From contig JAQGMJ010000007.1 of NCBI GenBank assembly GCA_028292405.1, forward strand, positions 1 through 61,195: a stretch of DNA of 61,195 nucleotides, written 5' to 3'. Positions 45,198-53,580 of the stretch are shown in pieces. The DNA comes from Betaproteobacteria bacterium (GTDB lineage: Bacteria; Pseudomonadota; Gammaproteobacteria; Burkholderiales; JAEUOS01). Positions within the stretch are counted from its first letter, which is position 1. Each line of letters opens with the position of its first letter. Position numbers and translations under genes: made by a program. A model generated the notes under the pieces. It had not been told where the DNA came from. It was given only the letters and a program-made list of their open reading frames with translations, and made no database searches.

Positions 45198-46823
45198 ATG
45201 CAATACGACTACATCATCGTCGGCGCCGGCTCGGCCGGCTGCGTGCTGGCGGCGCGCCTGTCCGAAGACGCGGCCGTCAGCGTCTGCCTGATCGAAGCCG
45301 GCGGCAGCGACGACTCCGCCCTGATCCGCACCCCCGCCGGCGCCGCGCTGATGCTGCCCACGCGCATCAACAACTGGGCCTTCGAAACGGTGCCGCAGGT
45401 GAGCCTGAACGGACGCCGCGGCTACCAGCCGCGCGGCAAGGTGCTGGGCGGCACCTCGTCGATCAACGCCATGATCTACGCGCGCGGCCGCGCTTCCGAC
45501 TATGACGGCTGGAGCGCGGAATACGGCTGCGCCGGCTGGAGCTGGGCCGAGGTGCTGCCTTACTTCAGGAAGGCCGAGCACAACGAGCGCCTGCGCGACG
45601 GACTGCACGGGCAGGGCGGCCCGCTCAACGTCGGCGACATCCGCGACCCCAATCCCTTCGGCGCGGTGTTCCTCGAGGCGGCACGACAAGCCGGCTACAC
45701 GCAGGTGGACGATTTCAACACCGGCACGCATGAAGGCGTCGGCCGCTACCAGGTGACGCAAAAGGAGGGCGAGCGCTACAGCGTGGCGCGTGCCTATTTG
45801 CATCCTGCCCTCGGCCGGCCCAACCTCACCGTGCTCAGCGGTGCGCTGACCCAGCGCGTGCTGTTCGAAGGCAAGCCGGGACAGATGCGCGCGGCCGGCG
45901 TGCAGATCGAGCGCGGCGGCGCCACCGAAACCCTGCGCGCCGCGCGCGAGGTGATCGTCGCCGCCGGCGCGCTGCAAAGCCCGCAACTCCTGATGTGCTC
46001 CGGCATCGGTCCGCGCGCGCATCTGGTGGCGCAGGGCATCAAGCCGGTGGCCGAACTCTCCGGCGTCGGCGCCAATCTGCAGGACCACGTCGGGTACATC
46101 CTCAACCGCCGCTGCCCCGCCGGTGATCAGCGGCTCGACCTCTGGGGCATCTCGCCCGGCGGCGCCGTGCGCCTGTGGCGCGAGTGGGCGCGCTACAAGC
46201 GCGAGCGGCGCGGCATGCTGGCCAGCAACTTCGCCGAAGTCGGCGGCTTCATCAAGACCCTGCCCGAACTCGCCGAGCCGGACATTCAGCTGCACTTCGT
46301 CATCGGGATGGTCGACAACCACAACCGCCGCCTGCACCTGGGCCACGGCTACAGCATGCACGCCTGCGTGCTGCGCCCGCGCTCGCGCGGCACGGTGCGC
46401 CTGGGCTCGGCCGACATGCGCGACGCGCCGCTGATCGACCCGGCTTTCTTCTCCGACTTGGGCGACCTGGAAACCTTGGCGCGCGGCTTTCGCGCCATGC
46501 GCGCCATCTTCGATGCGCCGGCCTTCGCGCCCTGGCGCGGCCCCGAGCTGCACACCGCCGGCCTCGCGAGCGACAACGAGTTCGGCATCCGCGAAGCCCT
46601 GCGCGACCGCGCCGATTCCATCTATCATCCCGCCGGCACCTGCAGCATGGGCAACGATGGCGGTGCAGTGGTGGATGCGCAACTGCGCGTGCGCGGCGTG
46701 GGCGCCTTGCGCGTGGTCGATGCCTCCGTGATGCCGACCTTGATCGCCGGCAACACCAACGCGGCGGTGGTGATGATTGCGGAAAAGGCGGCTGACCTGA
46801 TCCGCGCCGCGCTCCTCCAATAA
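45198..46823 (+). CDS. GMC family FAD oxidoreductase (choline/alcohol dehydrogenase-like)
   Basis: 541 residues. FAD-binding VGAGSAG (8-14), GMC signature 1 GYQPRGKVLGGTSSINAMIY (about 75-94), signature 2 AAGALQSPQLLMCSGIG (about 255-271), and catalytic histidine in YHPAGTCSMG (about 475), then NTNAAVVMIAEKAADLI. Oxidises a primary alcohol. GAGAGCCGGAAAG ahead of the ATG. It ends in the first of five terminator-like repeats. Confidence 0.9.
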   Translation: MQYDYIIVGAGSAGCVLAARLSEDAAVSVCLIEAGGSDDSALIRTPAGAALMLPTRINNWAFETVPQVSLNGRRGYQPRGKVLGGTSSINAMIYARGRASDYDGWSAEYGCAGWSWAEVLPYFRKAEHNERLRDGLHGQGGPLNVGDIRDPNPFGAVFLEAARQAGYTQVDDFNTGTHEGVGRYQVTQKEGERYSVARAYLHPALGRPNLTVLSGALTQRVLFEGKPGQMRAAGVQIERGGATETLRAAREVIVAAGALQSPQLLMCSGIGPRAHLVAQGIKPVAELSGVGANLQDHVGYILNRRCPAGDQRLDLWGISPGGAVRLWREWARYKRERRGMLASNFAEVGGFIKTLPELAEPDIQLHFVIGMVDNHNRRLHLGHGYSMHACVLRPRSRGTVRLGSADMRDAPLIDPAFFSDLGDLETLARGFRAMRAIFDAPAFAPWRGPELHTAGLASDNEFGIREALRDRADSIYHPAGTCSMGNDGGAVVDAQLRVRGVGALRVVDASVMPTLIAGNTNAAVVMIAEKAADLIRAALLQ

Positions 46824-46977
46824 AAATCCGCCGATAAGCGACGGACGCAATGAAAATCCGCCGATTAAGCGACGGACGCAACGAAAAATCCGCCGATAAG
46901 CGGCGGACCCCAATGAAAAATCCGCCGATAAGCGACGGACCCCAATGAAAATCCGCCGATAAGCGGCGGATTTTTGT
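46822..46977. terminator. Five tandem copies of a 30-32-bp terminator-like hairpin
   Basis: Copies start (T of TCCGCCG) at 46827, 46857, 46889, 46921 and 46952. Each reads AAAATCCGCCGATAAGCG(A/G)CGGA. On the minus strand every copy is a hairpin followed by four or five T, giving five successive terminators for the lipoprotein gene at 46982. On the plus strand only the last copy ends in T5 (46971-46975). Copies three and five have a perfect stem; one, two and four carry an A in place of G. Copy two has an extra T in the loop. Array and terminator function are read directly from sequence; the effect in vivo is inferred. Confidence 0.8.
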
Positions 46978-46981
46978 TGCC

Positions 46982-47524
46982 TTAACGCGGCGGAGGAGGC
47001 GGCGGCATCCCGGGCGGGGGAGGCGGCGGCTCGTTGTAGCCGGGCGGCGGGGGCGGCGGCGCATAGGCCGGCGCCTGCTGCACCTGGTTTACCCGGCCGC
47101 GTACCGCGACCTTGTTGCCTTTGGCGTACATGCACTGGGTATAGCCGGCATCGTAGCGTTGTTGCAGGGCGTACGAAGACTCCTGGCCCGCGCCGGCGCC
47201 TGCGACGGCCCCGAACAAGAGGCCGATGCCCGCACCGGCCGCCGCGGCCTGGCCGCTGTTACCGATGGCCGCGCCCGCCAGGGCCCCGACGCCAGCACCC
47301 ACGGCCGCGCTTTTCACCCCGCTGTCGACTGCCGCATTGTTCGGGTCACGGCCGCCGGTTTGCGTGCTGGCGAACTGCCGGCAATCGTAATCGTCGACGC
47401 GGAACTGGTCGAAGTTCTTGCCGCTGCCCGGCAGGGCCATGCTGCTCGGGCCCGACGGAGTGGTCACGCACCCGCCGAGCAGCAGGGCTGCGGAAAGCGG
47501 GGCCAATATCAAAATGCGCTTCAT
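46982..47524 (-). CDS. Glycine-zipper outer-membrane lipoprotein, proline-rich tail
   Basis: 180 residues. Lipoprotein signal peptide with LLGGC (C19). A glycine zipper (about 72-113, AVGAGVGALAGAAIGNSGQA, then AGAGIGLLFGAVAGAGAG) inserts in membranes. The last 35 residues are Pro-rich (YAPPPPPPGYNEPPPPPPGM). Family resembles the YMGG-type zipper lipoproteins of proteobacteria, probably envelope stress or assembly proteins. Seventeen bases downstream of the next gene, so they form one unit. Confidence 0.82.
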   Translation of the reverse strand: MKRILILAPLSAALLLGGCVTTPSGPSSMALPGSGKNFDQFRVDDYDCRQFASTQTGGRDPNNAAVDSGVKSAAVGAGVGALAGAAIGNSGQAAAAGAGIGLLFGAVAGAGAGQESSYALQQRYDAGYTQCMYAKGNKVAVRGRVNQVQQAPAYAPPPPPPGYNEPPPPPPGMPPPPPPR

Positions 47525-47540
47525 TTCACTTCACCTTGGG

Positions 47541-47918
47541 TTACGGTGCCGGACGCGGCGCGACTTGTTGCCAGCCGCCCGGGCAGTCCTTCACATACGG
47601 ATAGTACGAGCGCGAACCCGCGCAGTAGTACCAGGAAGAGTTTTGCGCCGGCGCCGGAGCGGAATACGCCGGTTGCGGGCTTTGCTCGATGTACACCGGC
47701 GGCGCGGACTGGATCACCGTCGGCGGGTAGTAATAGGCGGGCGGATAGTAGCCGTAACCCGGGCCGACGTAAAAGCCGAAGCGCGGGCCGTAGCCGTGGT
47801 GATACCAGGCTTGCGCCGGGGCGCTGACCATGCTGGCCACCGCGCCCAACCCCAGGGCGACGGCGATCGGCGCCGCGCGCAGTGCGCGTTTGGCGTTGAC
47901 GGAAAGTTGTTTGAACAT
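47541..47918 (-). CDS. Small secreted Tyr/Pro-rich protein
   Basis: 125 residues from ATG 47918 (AAGGAGGTCAAC, an ideal ribosome site; the longer frame to 48014 is discarded). Signal peptide with AQA at about 36-38. The mature part is Tyr/Gly/Pro-rich (YHHGYGPRFGFYVGPGYGYY), then a C-terminal motif WYYC...YYPYVKDCPGGW whose two cysteines may pair. The C-terminal motif is common in small exported proteins of Burkholderiales; function unknown. Confidence 0.72.
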   Translation of the reverse strand: MFKQLSVNAKRALRAAPIAVALGLGAVASMVSAPAQAWYHHGYGPRFGFYVGPGYGYYPPAYYYPPTVIQSAPPVYIEQSPQPAYSAPAPAQNSSWYYCAGSRSYYPYVKDCPGGWQQVAPRPAP

Positions 47919-48167
47919 GTTGACCTCCTTGATGCGATGAACCGATTCTGTTGTCAAATTGCGCTGGACACCACTGTTGGCGACAGCCTCTGCTTGACGG
48001 TTATGAGACCACAAAGTGATGTAAATAGGTCCCTACAATTCGTAACACGATGTAAACAAACCGTGCTTAAACCGTTCTTTTTGCGTGTTTTTTGCGATTT
48101 GTCACGTTTCGCGGCCTAACCCGCTTGTCGCGGCGCAAAAATCCGAAGCCCTGAAGCAATCATCACC

Positions 48168-49016
48168 CTAAAAATTCCACTCCGCAATCAGTTCCAGTCC
48201 TACTTCGAGGCGCTGGCCGGCGCCTTCCAGCGCAATCAGATTCTGCCCGAATATCACCCCGCCCGTGCGCTCGTCGCTGCGGTACTGCGAGAGGATATCC
48301 AGCGGGTCCGGTCCCGGCACGCCGGTGCTTTGCTCGATCGAGGGCACCGGGCAGCGCGGGCAGGGCTTCACCGGCTTGAGCGTCAGCCCCGGCGCGGTAA
48401 GGGAGAGCAGGTAGTCCTCCTCGTAGGGCCCGACGTCGCCCAGCACGATATTCGGCCGGAAGCGGTTCATCGGCAGGGCCTCGCGCCCGGCCTGCGCCAG
48501 ACGATCGTTGAGGTCGTCCAGCGACGCCTGCGAGATCAGCAGCACAGGGTAGCCATCGGAAAAGCGGTTCAGTGCCTCAATGCCGCCAGTCCACTCGGTG
48601 CTGGAGGCGCGCCGGTGCGCCGGGTCGAAGCGCGCCAGGCGCAGCGGCCGGCCGAGAAAGGTGGAAAACCAGGCCGCGGCCTCGTCGCCCTCGTCGAAGG
48701 CCAGGCATTCGTGGTTCCACACTTTCACCGGCAGGGTGGGTGTTCTGCCCGTAATGCCGTCGAGGCGCAGTACAAGCGCCGCCTGTCCGGGTGCGGTCAA
48801 CTGCAACTCGCCTTCACCGATGGCCGGCGCGATCAGCGCCATGCGCGGCACCTGGCGCTGGGTCAGGAACTGGCCGCTGCCGGCATCCACCACCATCCAC
48901 TCGCGGTCGCCCACGCCCTGCGTTTGCAGCCCGGCCGGCCCCAGCGTGGCTTCGGCAAGCGTAATTCCCGCGCAACTCTTCACCGGGTATATATGCAGGC
49001 TGTCGATCACGGCCAT
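48168..49016 (-). CDS. MOSC-domain protein (YcbX/mARC-like)
   Basis: 282 residues from ATG 49016. MOSC_N beta-barrel at about 1-115 (SLHIYPVKSCAGITLAEATL), MOSC domain after it with MNRFRPNIVLGD and the molybdenum-ligand cysteine in KPCPRCPVPSIEQ. Reduces N-hydroxylated bases in E. coli and mammals, drawing molybdenum cofactor. Fits a cell with many molybdoenzymes. Sixteen bases downstream of the ketopantoate-reductase-like gene. Confidence 0.87.
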   Translation of the reverse strand: MAVIDSLHIYPVKSCAGITLAEATLGPAGLQTQGVGDREWMVVDAGSGQFLTQRQVPRMALIAPAIGEGELQLTAPGQAALVLRLDGITGRTPTLPVKVWNHECLAFDEGDEAAAWFSTFLGRPLRLARFDPAHRRASSTEWTGGIEALNRFSDGYPVLLISQASLDDLNDRLAQAGREALPMNRFRPNIVLGDVGPYEEDYLLSLTAPGLTLKPVKPCPRCPVPSIEQSTGVPGPDPLDILSQYRSDERTGGVIFGQNLIALEGAGQRLEVGLELIAEWNF

Positions 49017-49032
49017 GGCTTGCGGTGCTTCC

Positions 49033-49992
49033 TCAGGCTTTGGTTTCGCGCGCGAGCCGCGCATCACGCGCCTGGAGGTGGGCCCAGGCCAGCGACAACA
49101 CGGTGGCCTCGGTGCCGGCGGCGCGGCTGCGCTTGAGCATGTCGGCGACGATGTGCTGACCTTCGGTGCGGGCGCCCGACTCGAGGTCGCGCAGCATCGA
49201 GGCGTGGAAGGTCGAGCCCTTGGTGGTGAGCATTTTCGCGGTGGTCTCCGCCGCTTTCGGCCGCGACGGGTAGCCGGCATGGGTGGCGGCGGCCTCGCAC
49301 TCGGCCAGCGCGCGCAGGGCGATCGCCTGGCCCTCGTCGGCCGCCTGCAGGTCGCCGACGGTGGCGCGCATCAAGCAGTTGGTCGAGGCCAGGGCGGTGA
49401 GCATGACGTATTTTTCCCAGATGTCCTGCAACACTTTTTCCGGAAAGCGCGGTTCCACCGGGGTCTGCTTGTATGCCGCCTCAAGCTGCGTCAGCACCCG
49501 GCGCGCGTGCGGCGCGTTGCCTTCGCGCAGGCCGAAGGTGATGCGATGCAACTCCGTCATCTGGCGCACCACGCCTTCGGGCGTGAGGTTGCCGGCCATG
49601 TGGCAGCAGCCGCCCAGCACGCGGCCCACGCCGAACTCGGCGTCCAGGCGCTCGTAATGCGCCAGGCCGTTGAGCACCGGCAGGATCAGGGTCTCAGGCC
49701 CCACCGCCGGGTAGATCGCGAGGATGGAGGATTCGAGATCGTAGGCCTTGCAGGACAGCAGCACCAGGTCGTATTCAGGCTTGAGCTCGGTATGCAGCAC
49801 GGTACGCACGGGCAGGCTGAAGTCGCCATGCGGGCTTTGCACCTGCAGGCCTTTGGCGCGCAAGGCCTCGGCGCGCGCGGGGCGCACCAGGAAAGTGACC
49901 TCCACGTCAGTCTTGCCGGCCGTCGCTGCTTGCGCCAACCGGCCGCCGAAATAACCGCCGGTGGCGCCGGCGCCGAGAACGAGAATTTTCAT
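49033..49992 (-). CDS. Ketopantoate-reductase-family protein (PanE/ApbA-like)
   Basis: 319 residues. GAGATGGYFG (7-16) binds NADPH, and CKAYDLESS is the conserved substrate loop. The C-terminal helical domain (about 185-300, KYVMLTALASTNCLMRATVG) is complete. It may make pantoate for coenzyme A or act on another 2-oxoacid; several paralogues usually occur in such genomes. Ribosome site before ATG 49992 is weak. Confidence 0.85.
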   Translation of the reverse strand: MKILVLGAGATGGYFGGRLAQAATAGKTDVEVTFLVRPARAEALRAKGLQVQSPHGDFSLPVRTVLHTELKPEYDLVLLSCKAYDLESSILAIYPAVGPETLILPVLNGLAHYERLDAEFGVGRVLGGCCHMAGNLTPEGVVRQMTELHRITFGLREGNAPHARRVLTQLEAAYKQTPVEPRFPEKVLQDIWEKYVMLTALASTNCLMRATVGDLQAADEGQAIALRALAECEAAATHAGYPSRPKAAETTAKMLTTKGSTFHASMLRDLESGARTEGQHIVADMLKRSRAAGTEATVLSLAWAHLQARDARLARETKA

Positions 49993-50477
49993 GAATAGCT
50001 TCTGGGTTGAAATGCGGGAACGCGCAGAGAATGCCGCGATGCATCAATTTTAAGGCATCGCCCGAAGCCCGTCCGAACCACGGTAAATCACGGTCGTTTT
50101 TTAATATCGCGAGACGCCAACCTGATAAAACCCGAGGAATTTCGCGAAATGCGTGGCCGCGTTACTACATATGTGTTGAACGCTTTGCTCTTGCGCGTCG
50201 TGATGAGCGCGGCAAATCACGATGTGCCGATCCTGTTTGCCGGCAATCGCAGCATCGGCAGCTACAAAAAAACGCGTCGTCCGGGCACACGCATCTGCTG
50301 GACCCCGGCGCTGCTTTCGCCTGTGATGCTCGCGCCGCGCAGCGTCAAGAAACACTGCACCCTGGTACCAAAGATACACGGTTCGAACAACCATGTGTGG
50401 TTGATTTGGCGGCGCGAATCGCGAGGCAATTGATGGTCCGATGCGCTCGGTTCATGCGGGCTTTATCCCAAGCAATG
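49993..50477. other. Intergenic, no gene recognised
   Basis: Open frames here (for example 50149-50433, 94 residues) have no family features and no good ribosome site. The stretch contains the ends of whatever was joined to the pilin fragment at about 50505. Confidence 0.45.
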
Positions 50478-50508
50478 ACGCCGGCATCAGAGCGAAACCG
50501 GCGTTTTT
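50478..50508 (+). terminator. Intrinsic terminator just ahead of the pilin fragment
   Basis: ACGCCGG (50478-50484), loop of 13 bases, CCGGCGT (50498-50504), then a T run to 50508. Read on the plus strand it would end a transcript at the very point where pilin-like coding begins. Confidence 0.7.
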
Positions 50509-50509
50509 C

Positions 50510-50807
50510 GATCCGCTCGCGGGTGTCGGAGCTGATCCTCGCCGGCTCCTCCGCCAAGACCGGCTTGTCCGAAGGCATGCAGACCTACCACTCGTGGTCG
50601 GCCGGATGGACCAGTGCCATCACCATATCGGCCACCGGCATGGTCGCCAGCGCCACGGTCGGCTCAACCGGGCAGATCATCGTCCATGGCACGGCGGCGA
50701 CTTCCGGCGCCGTCATCACCATGACGCCGACGGTGACGACCGACGACAAGCTGGTGTGGTCATGCACCGGCACGCCGGCGAAGTACATGCCGGCTTCGTG
50801 CCGCTGA
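50510..50807 (+). pseudogene. Type IV pilin (PilA-like) C-terminal fragment
   Basis: The frame reads IRSRVSELILAGSSAKTGLS, then ATVGSTGQIIVHGTAATSG, and ends LVWSCTGTPAKYMPASCR, the typical end of betaproteobacterial type IVa pilins, with the W.C.....Y.PA.C disulfide loop. The N-terminal prepilin peptidase site and hydrophobic helix (F-T-L-I-E...) are missing; upstream sequence in frame is unrelated. The fragment starts one base after a terminator hairpin, suggesting recombination there. It may be a silent pilin cassette or a decayed gene. Confidence 0.65.
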
Positions 50808-50979
50808 CGGCGGCTGATTTCCGGCGCTGAAAAGACGCCGGGTAAGAGAGGCGGCGGGTCGGTCAAAAGTACCTTTGGACCGGCCCGCTGCATGCTCTTT
50901 CGCTGGGTGCGCCACTTGCTCATAGATGACGGGCTGCGGAGATTTTCCCAGCCGTCTTACGCATCGAGCAAGGAGAGTC

Positions 50980-51540
50980 ATGATGAGTAATCTTCAAGGC
51001 AAGCGCATTGCTTTTCTCGCCACCGACGGTTTCGAGCAAAGCGAATTGATCCGTCCCTGGGACGCGTTGAAGGCCGCCGGCGCCGCGGTCGAGCTGATCT
51101 CGCTGAAAAAAGGCGAGATCCAGGGCATGGAGCATCACGACAAGGGCGAGAAGCGCAGCGTCGACAAAACGGTCGCCGAAGTGAAGGCGGCCGACTACGA
51201 CGGCCTGGTGTTGCCGGGCGGCGTCGCCAACCCCGATACGCTGCGCACCGACAAGGGCGCGGTGCAGTTCGTCAAGGACTTCTTCGACGCCGCCAAGCCG
51301 GTCGCGGCGATCTGCCATGGCCCCTGGACGATGGTCGAGGCCGGTGTGGTGAAGGGCCGCACGCTGACCTCCTGGCCCAGCCTGAAAACCGACATCATCA
51401 ATGCCGGCGGCAAATGGGTCGATGAAGAAGTGCACGTCGATCACGGCCTGGTGACCAGCCGCAAGCCGGACGACCTTGACGCGTTTTGCGCCAAGGCGAT
51501 CGAGGAGTTCAGCGAAGGCCGGCACCTGCGGGCCGCTTGA
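50980..51540 (+). CDS. DJ-1/PfpI family protein
   Basis: 186 residues from ATG 50980; ATG 50983 has the better spacing to AGGAG (50971-50975). Nucleophile cysteine C112 in AAICHGPWTMVEAG with H113, and E22 nearby. These proteins deglycate or repair glyoxal-damaged amines or act as intracellular proteases or chaperones. Length and motifs match the YhbO/YraA-type subgroup. Not linked to the neighbours by obvious operon signals except the following small lipoprotein. Confidence 0.87.
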   Translation: MMSNLQGKRIAFLATDGFEQSELIRPWDALKAAGAAVELISLKKGEIQGMEHHDKGEKRSVDKTVAEVKAADYDGLVLPGGVANPDTLRTDKGAVQFVKDFFDAAKPVAAICHGPWTMVEAGVVKGRTLTSWPSLKTDIINAGGKWVDEEVHVDHGLVTSRKPDDLDAFCAKAIEEFSEGRHLRAA

Positions 51541-51596
51541 GCGCACGGCCCGGCGGCCTTATGCGAGGCCGCCGCAACCAGCAACAGGAGAAACTT

Positions 51597-51953
51597 ATGA
51601 AACCTCTGACCTATGCAGCCGCGGCCGCCGTGCTTCTTTGCGCGGCTGCCTGCAGCAAGAACGATAGTCCGGACAGCGCCTCGGTTGTCGGCGGGCCGGC
51701 GCCGCAAATAGCCAACAGCGGTGGCACCGGGACGTCGGGCGCGGCAATGAGCTCGTCCACTGCTTCGCCTTCTGCCGCGCCCGGCTCGTCCGCCCCCAAG
51801 GGCGCGGCTTCCAACGCCGCCGGCGCCAGCACGCCGCCGAATGCCGCCTCCTCCAGCGTCACAGACGAGTCGCAGTCCGTCTCCCCGCAGGATCAGGGCG
51901 CAAGCGGCGCGGCGCGCGGCAATACCGCGGCGCCCCCATCCGGACGGAAGTAA
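51597..51953 (+). CDS. Small low-complexity lipoprotein
   Basis: 118 residues. Signal peptide MKPLTYAAAAAVLLCAAACS with lipobox cysteine at 19. The mature chain is almost wholly Ser/Ala/Gly/Pro with little secondary structure, typical of stress-linked spacer lipoproteins. ACAGGAGAA ribosome site. The gap after the PfpI gene is 56 bases; it may share its promoter. Family not recognised. Confidence 0.7.
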   Translation: MKPLTYAAAAAVLLCAAACSKNDSPDSASVVGGPAPQIANSGGTGTSGAAMSSSTASPSAAPGSSAPKGAASNAAGASTPPNAASSSVTDESQSVSPQDQGASGAARGNTAAPPSGRK

Positions 51954-51991
51954 GCCGCGAAAACCTCAACCAATCCGACCAGAAAGCCTCC

Positions 51992-52585
51992 ATGCTCGAA
52001 CACCTTCCCTCCGCCGTCGGCCGCGCCTTGCATGAGGTGCGCGCCGGCATGGACGATATTGCCTTCAACCGCTTTGATCTCGGCACGGGCACCGGCGCCA
52101 TCCAGGTAGCCAGCCTGTCGTTCGCCGACCATGCGCCGATGCCGCCGCGCTTCACTGCCGATGGCGAGGGACATTTTCCGGAACTGAGCTGGACCGGGGT
52201 GCCGGCCGGTGCGGCCGTACTGGTGCTGCTGGTCGAAGATGCGGATGCCCCCAGCCCGCGGCCCTTCATGCACCTGAGTCTGCTCAACCTGGCCCCGCGG
52301 GACGGCCAGCTGGCCGAAGGCGATCTGGCGCAGGCGCAGTTCGGTCCGACTTCCTTTTTCGCGCATCGCTGGGTGCCGCCCGACCCGCCGCCGGGCCACG
52401 GCGCGCATCGCTATGCCTTCCAGGTATTCGCGCTGCGCAGCGAGGTGCCGGGCGACACCAGCAAGAGCGACCTGCTGGAGCGAATAGGCTCTTCCGCCAT
52501 CGCCAGCGGCCTGCTGATCGGCACCTACGAGCGTTCGGACATCGAGAAGGCGAGGGGCGGCTCCTTGTCCGCGCAGGCCGATTAG
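51992..52585 (+). CDS. YbhB/YbcL (PEBP, Raf-kinase-inhibitor-like) protein
   Basis: 197 residues. LSWTGVPAGAAVLVLLVEDA, then DADAPSPRPFMHLSLLNLAP (the DPDAP.. and HW/L motif of PEBP), and the C-terminal HRYAFQVFALRSEV. A small beta-fold that binds phosphate or phospholipid head groups; cytoplasmic or periplasmic, here without a signal peptide. The usual WL in the middle is altered to HLSLLN. Confidence 0.85.
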   Translation: MLEHLPSAVGRALHEVRAGMDDIAFNRFDLGTGTGAIQVASLSFADHAPMPPRFTADGEGHFPELSWTGVPAGAAVLVLLVEDADAPSPRPFMHLSLLNLAPRDGQLAEGDLAQAQFGPTSFFAHRWVPPDPPPGHGAHRYAFQVFALRSEVPGDTSKSDLLERIGSSAIASGLLIGTYERSDIEKARGGSLSAQAD

Positions 52586-52847
52586 GGCTGGATTTTTGTT
52601 GCGGTGTGGAGGGCCACCAATGGCATTGGGGAATGCGCGCTCCTGTAAGAAATACATGCGGCATTCGCACAACATCGCCCGTTGAAAAACGTCCGCGATG
52701 CTTGCCATCAATTTGTCATCAATGCGATAGTCCGCTCGAAGCCGCGCCCAGGCGCGGCTTTTTCATGCCGCGCCGTCGGGTCCAAAGAACAAACGCCCGC
52801 GTGCCGCCCGACAATGTCCAGATCGTTGATCCACCCCAGGGGATGGC

Positions 52848-53399
52848 ATGCCACGTATTGCCCGCTATAGCGCTTCACGCCTTGTTTTCTCTTCCATCAT
52901 GCTGTTTACCGGCTTCGCCGCGCTGCCCGCGCAGGCGCAAACCGCGCCGCGCGCTTTCGTCGAAGCCGAAGCCGGGCGCGGCAACGGCGTCAATGTCTTC
53001 GGCATCGCCGGCGGCCTGGCCAGCGGCTGGAACGCACGTACCGGGCCGGTCGCCTGGGGGCTGAACTGGCAGGGCCACGTGCAGTACTGGCGGGCACAAC
53101 ACGGCGGCGGGCAGCGCGACCTCACGCTGGTCGGCGGCATGCCGATCCTGCGCGGCGGGGTGGGCCCGTTTTTCGTCGATGTCGGGATCGGCGCCGACCT
53201 GCTTTCGCGCACGCAGATCGGCACCCGCAACCTTTCCACCGCCTTCCAGTTCAATGAACTGATCGGTGCAGGCGCAGCCTTCGGCGAACGGCACCAATAT
53301 GAAGTGGCGGCGCGGGTGCAGCACGTCTCCAACGCCGGCATCAAGGAGCCCAATCCGGGCGTGACTTTCGCGACGCTGGATTTGCGTTACCGCTTTTAG
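52848..53399 (+). CDS. Lipid A 3-O-deacylase (PagL/acyloxyacyl hydrolase family)
   Basis: 183 residues with a signal peptide cleaved after AQA (about 28-30). An 8-stranded outer membrane barrel. QHVSNAGIKEPNPG carries H159 and S161, the catalytic histidine and serine of PagL. The catalytic glutamate could not be placed with confidence. Ends in the aromatic YRF expected of outer membrane proteins. Trims lipid A acyl chains. Upstream 52586-52847 shows no gene. Confidence 0.85.
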   Translation: MPRIARYSASRLVFSSIMLFTGFAALPAQAQTAPRAFVEAEAGRGNGVNVFGIAGGLASGWNARTGPVAWGLNWQGHVQYWRAQHGGGQRDLTLVGGMPILRGGVGPFFVDVGIGADLLSRTQIGTRNLSTAFQFNELIGAGAAFGERHQYEVAARVQHVSNAGIKEPNPGVTFATLDLRYRF

Positions 53400-53580
53400 C
53401 GCCCGCGCGGGCAGGGTCGGCGGGTTGTGATACGGCGCCCGGCCATGCCGGCGCCATCGGCTGGTGCAATCCCGGCGGCCCGCCACGACATGGCGATTTT
53501 GAGGGAAAATCGGCCCGCGCCGGCAACGCATCTGATCCGGCGCCAGTCCGATCAACCTCAAAAAGCAGAAAACAGACAAC

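Noticed and set aside
46822..46977. Possible CRISPR array because of regular 30-32-bp spacing
   Set aside because: Whole unit is repeated, there are no unique spacers and no cas genes; it is a terminator array.
50149..50433. 94-codon plus-strand open frame before the pilin fragment
   Set aside because: No ribosome site of note and no recognisable domain; overlapping frames are equally open.
52606..52847. Open frames between YbhB and PagL
   Set aside because: Low similarity to any protein, overlapping in several frames, and no ribosome site; treated as intergenic.
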